Below are positions 5,333-6,211 of a stretch of 6,211 nt of DNA, in pieces. Numbering within the stretch: position 1 is the first letter of the stretch; the number at the start of each line of letters is the position of its first letter. Origin of the DNA: an uncultured Methylotenera sp. Its GTDB lineage: Bacteria > Pseudomonadota > Gammaproteobacteria > Burkholderiales > Methylophilaceae. Under the pieces are notes generated by a model that saw only the letters and a list, made by a program, of their open reading frames with translations, had not been told where the DNA came from and searched no databases. Location: positions 1 through 6,211 of the forward strand of contig CALFXV010000149.1 in NCBI GenBank assembly GCA_937957775.1. The letters are read 5' to 3'. The position numbers and the translations under genes are program-made.

Positions 5333-5371
5333 CAAAAAAAAGCCCCGACTCAAAGGGGAGAGAGCCGGGGC
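5333..5371 (-). terminator. minus-strand intrinsic terminator of the candidate small RNA
   Basis: On the minus strand GCCCCG (5371-5366) pairs with CGGGGC (5347-5342), with CTC/GAG pairing inside. Nine T follow directly (A-run 5333-5341 on the plus strand). The plus strand lacks a T-run, so it works in one direction only. No annotated gene reads into it from the right, so an unannotated minus-strand transcript is implied. Confidence 0.8.
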
Positions 5372-5424
5372 AAAATGCCTTAAATTTTAAGGCTTCCGCT
5401 CAGGGAGGAAGAGCGGAACGCTAG
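5333..5424 (-). ncRNA. candidate small RNA with anti-Shine-Dalgarno loop
   Basis: Read on the minus strand, this stretch holds consecutive hairpins and ends in an intrinsic terminator, with no credible ORF. Hairpin A (5394-5418) has a perfect eight-pair stem TTCCGCTC/GAGCGGAA with loop UUCCUCCCU, which contains CCUCC, the anti-Shine-Dalgarno core. Hairpin B (5377-5393) is GCCTTAAA/TTTAAGGC. The terminator (5333-5371) has the stem GCCCCG/CGGGGC with another pyrimidine-rich loop. A possible promoter is CTGACA (5458-5453) with TGCAAT (5436-5431), placing the start near 5424 for an RNA of about 90 bases. The design resembles the Rfam family named 'Betaproteobacteria toxic small RNA', which I recall as carrying an exposed anti-SD loop; the match is from memory. 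The 5' end is uncertain. On the plus strand the same hairpins would show GGA loops, an alternative CsrA-binding reading. Confidence 0.5.
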
Positions 5425-5444
5425 CTAACAATTGCAATTAGCTA
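5422..5444. repeat. inverted repeat near the predicted start of the small RNA
   Basis: TAGCTAA (5422-5428) and TTAGCTA (5438-5444) are exact seven-base arms nine bases apart. They lie over the candidate -10 region of the minus-strand small RNA, so the repeat could be a regulator site; if transcription starts further upstream it would be a 5' hairpin of the RNA. Confidence 0.4.
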
Positions 5445-5537
5445 TCATGTGGTGTCAGACTGAACGCCCTTTCCTTTGGTTCCGATTCATTTGTAATAGT
5501 TTGTGATGCCTTAGCGCCTACCTTTTGGCCTATCCCA

Positions 5538-5546
5538 TGCGATAAT
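5538..5546 (+). promoter_or_regulatory. extended -10 promoter of the UvrD-family gene
   Basis: TGC followed by GATAAT (5541-5546) fits the extended -10 form (TGn-TATAAT), which can do without a good -35; none is seen 17 bases upstream. The ATG is six bases after the hexamer. TGGCCT (5526-5531) and AGGCCA (5548-5553) are inverted copies flanking it. No LexA box is visible. Confidence 0.45.
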
Positions 5547-5552
5547 AAGGCC

Positions 5553-6211
5553 ATGGAAAATCAATCGAATTTACTTGCCGATCTGAACAACAAGCAATTG
5601 GAAGCGGTGACCTTACCGCATCAATCGGCCTTAATTTTGGCGGGTGCCGGCAGCGGTAAAACACGCGTATTAACAGCGCGCATTGCCTGGCTGATTCAAA
5701 CTGGGCAAGTGTCGCCCACCGGCTTATTGGCCGTGACGTTTACCAACAAAGCCGCCAAGGAAATGTTGACCCGCATCACCGCCTCCTTGCCGATTAACAC
5801 GCGCGGCATGTGGGTGGGCACGTTTCATGGTTTGTGCAACCGCTTATTGCGCGCCCACCATCGCGAAGCCGGCTTGCCTGCCAGCTTTCAAATTCTAGAC
5901 ATCGCCGACCAGTTGTCCGTCATCAAACGCTTGATGAAATTGATGAACGTGGACGATGAAAAATTCCCGCCCAAGCAAGTGCAAAACTTCATCAACGGTT
6001 GCAAAGACGAAGGCATGCGCGCCAACAAAGTTGAAGCCTACGACGCGCATTCGCAAAAGATGCGGGAAATTTTTGAAGAATACGACAAGCAATGCCAGCG
6101 CGATGGCGTGGCGGATTTTGCCGAACTGCTATTGCGTTGCTACGAATTATTGGAGCGCGACGCCAACATCCGCCAGCATTACCAAAGCCGTTTCAAATAC
6201 ATCTTGGTCGA
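5553..6211 (+). CDS. uvrD: UvrD-family superfamily 1 DNA helicase, N-terminal part
   Basis: The open frame runs from ATG 5553 past the right edge; 219 residues are visible of a family usually near 700-750. It is an ATP-driven 3'-5' helicase that unwinds DNA in excision and mismatch repair. Motifs in order: Q motif LNNKQLEAV (11-19), Walker A AGAGSGKT (30-37), motif Ia AVTFTNKAAKEM (60-71) and GTFHGLCNRLLR (89-100). FKYILV (214-219) is the start of Walker B, cut just before its DE pair. Domain 1B (about 110-200) keeps the UvrD-type sequence, such as FINGCKDEG (146-154). Rep and PcrA share these motifs; UvrD is preferred by overall feel, but the distinguishing C-terminus is not visible. The start gives the standard N-terminus. 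The nearby AAGG (5547-5550) is too close to the ATG to be a normal ribosome site, so the message may be leaderless. Confidence 0.88.
   Translation, partial: MENQSNLLADLNNKQLEAVTLPHQSALILAGAGSGKTRVLTARIAWLIQTGQVSPTGLLAVTFTNKAAKEMLTRITASLPINTRGMWVGTFHGLCNRLLRAHHREAGLPASFQILDIADQLSVIKRLMKLMNVDDEKFPPKQVQNFINGCKDEGMRANKVEAYDAHSQKMREIFEEYDKQCQRDGVADFAELLLRCYELLERDANIRQHYQSRFKYILV

Noticed and set aside
5342..5418. Plus-strand CsrA-sponge RNA or 3' UTR with GGA loops
   Set aside because: The plus strand shows AGGGAGGAA and AAAGGGG in loops, but the T-run lies on the minus strand only, so the minus reading is preferred; kept as an alternative.
1..6211. CRISPR array, tRNA or rRNA genes
   Set aside because: No regularly spaced repeats and no tRNA or rRNA signatures were seen on either strand.

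Overview
The window looks like a piece of a proteobacterial chromosome, most likely betaproteobacterial and possibly near the methylotrophic or iron-oxidising lineages. This rests on three things: the gene set for haem A synthesis and cytochrome oxidase assembly, the style of the UmuD-like N-terminus, and a candidate small RNA with an anti-Shine-Dalgarno loop. The assignment is an inference; a gammaproteobacterium with the same cox order is not excluded. The core genes have roughly 50% GC. One cassette (about 4680-5315) is clearly more AT-rich.

Layout, left to right. Positions 1-150 (minus strand) hold the start of a UmuD/LexA-like self-cleaving regulator gene, with a near-perfect palindrome lying against its start codon. 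Positions 308-697 encode a small exported EF-hand protein with a His/Cys-rich N-terminus, closed by a two-way terminator. Positions 800-994 (minus) encode a 64-residue twin-transmembrane protein (DUF2909 type). Then come four plus-strand genes for cytochrome c oxidase biogenesis: SURF1 (1081-1845), a membrane-anchored SCO/thioredoxin-like protein with a CxxxC motif (2014-2625), haem A synthase COX15/CtaA (2628-3638) and haem O synthase CyoE/CtaB (3724-4620), closed by a second two-way terminator. A REP-like element of the GTAG type sits between SURF1 and the SCO-like gene.

From 4680 the character changes. An AT-rich type II toxin-antitoxin pair (HigB/RelE-like toxin, NadS/HigA-like antitoxin) has its own sigma70-type promoter, built into an imperfect palindrome. 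Behind it, on the minus strand (about 5333-5424), a run of hairpins ends in a strong intrinsic terminator and probably encodes a small RNA with a UUCCUCCCU loop. The window ends inside a UvrD-family helicase gene (5553 onward).

How they work together: CyoE farnesylates haem B to haem O and COX15 oxidises it to haem A. SURF1 helps insert haem A into subunit I, and the SCO-like protein probably serves thiol or copper chemistry at the CuA site. No oxidase structural gene (coxA/B/C) is in the window, so this is the assembly half of the system. The toxin-antitoxin cassette occupies the place downstream of cyoE where a sco gene is often found. A UmuD-like regulator at one edge and UvrD at the other add a DNA-damage flavour to the flanks. 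Three genes (UmuD-like, toxin, UvrD) share one geometry: a -10 hexamer exactly six bases before the ATG and no usable ribosome binding site, which suggests leaderless mRNAs.
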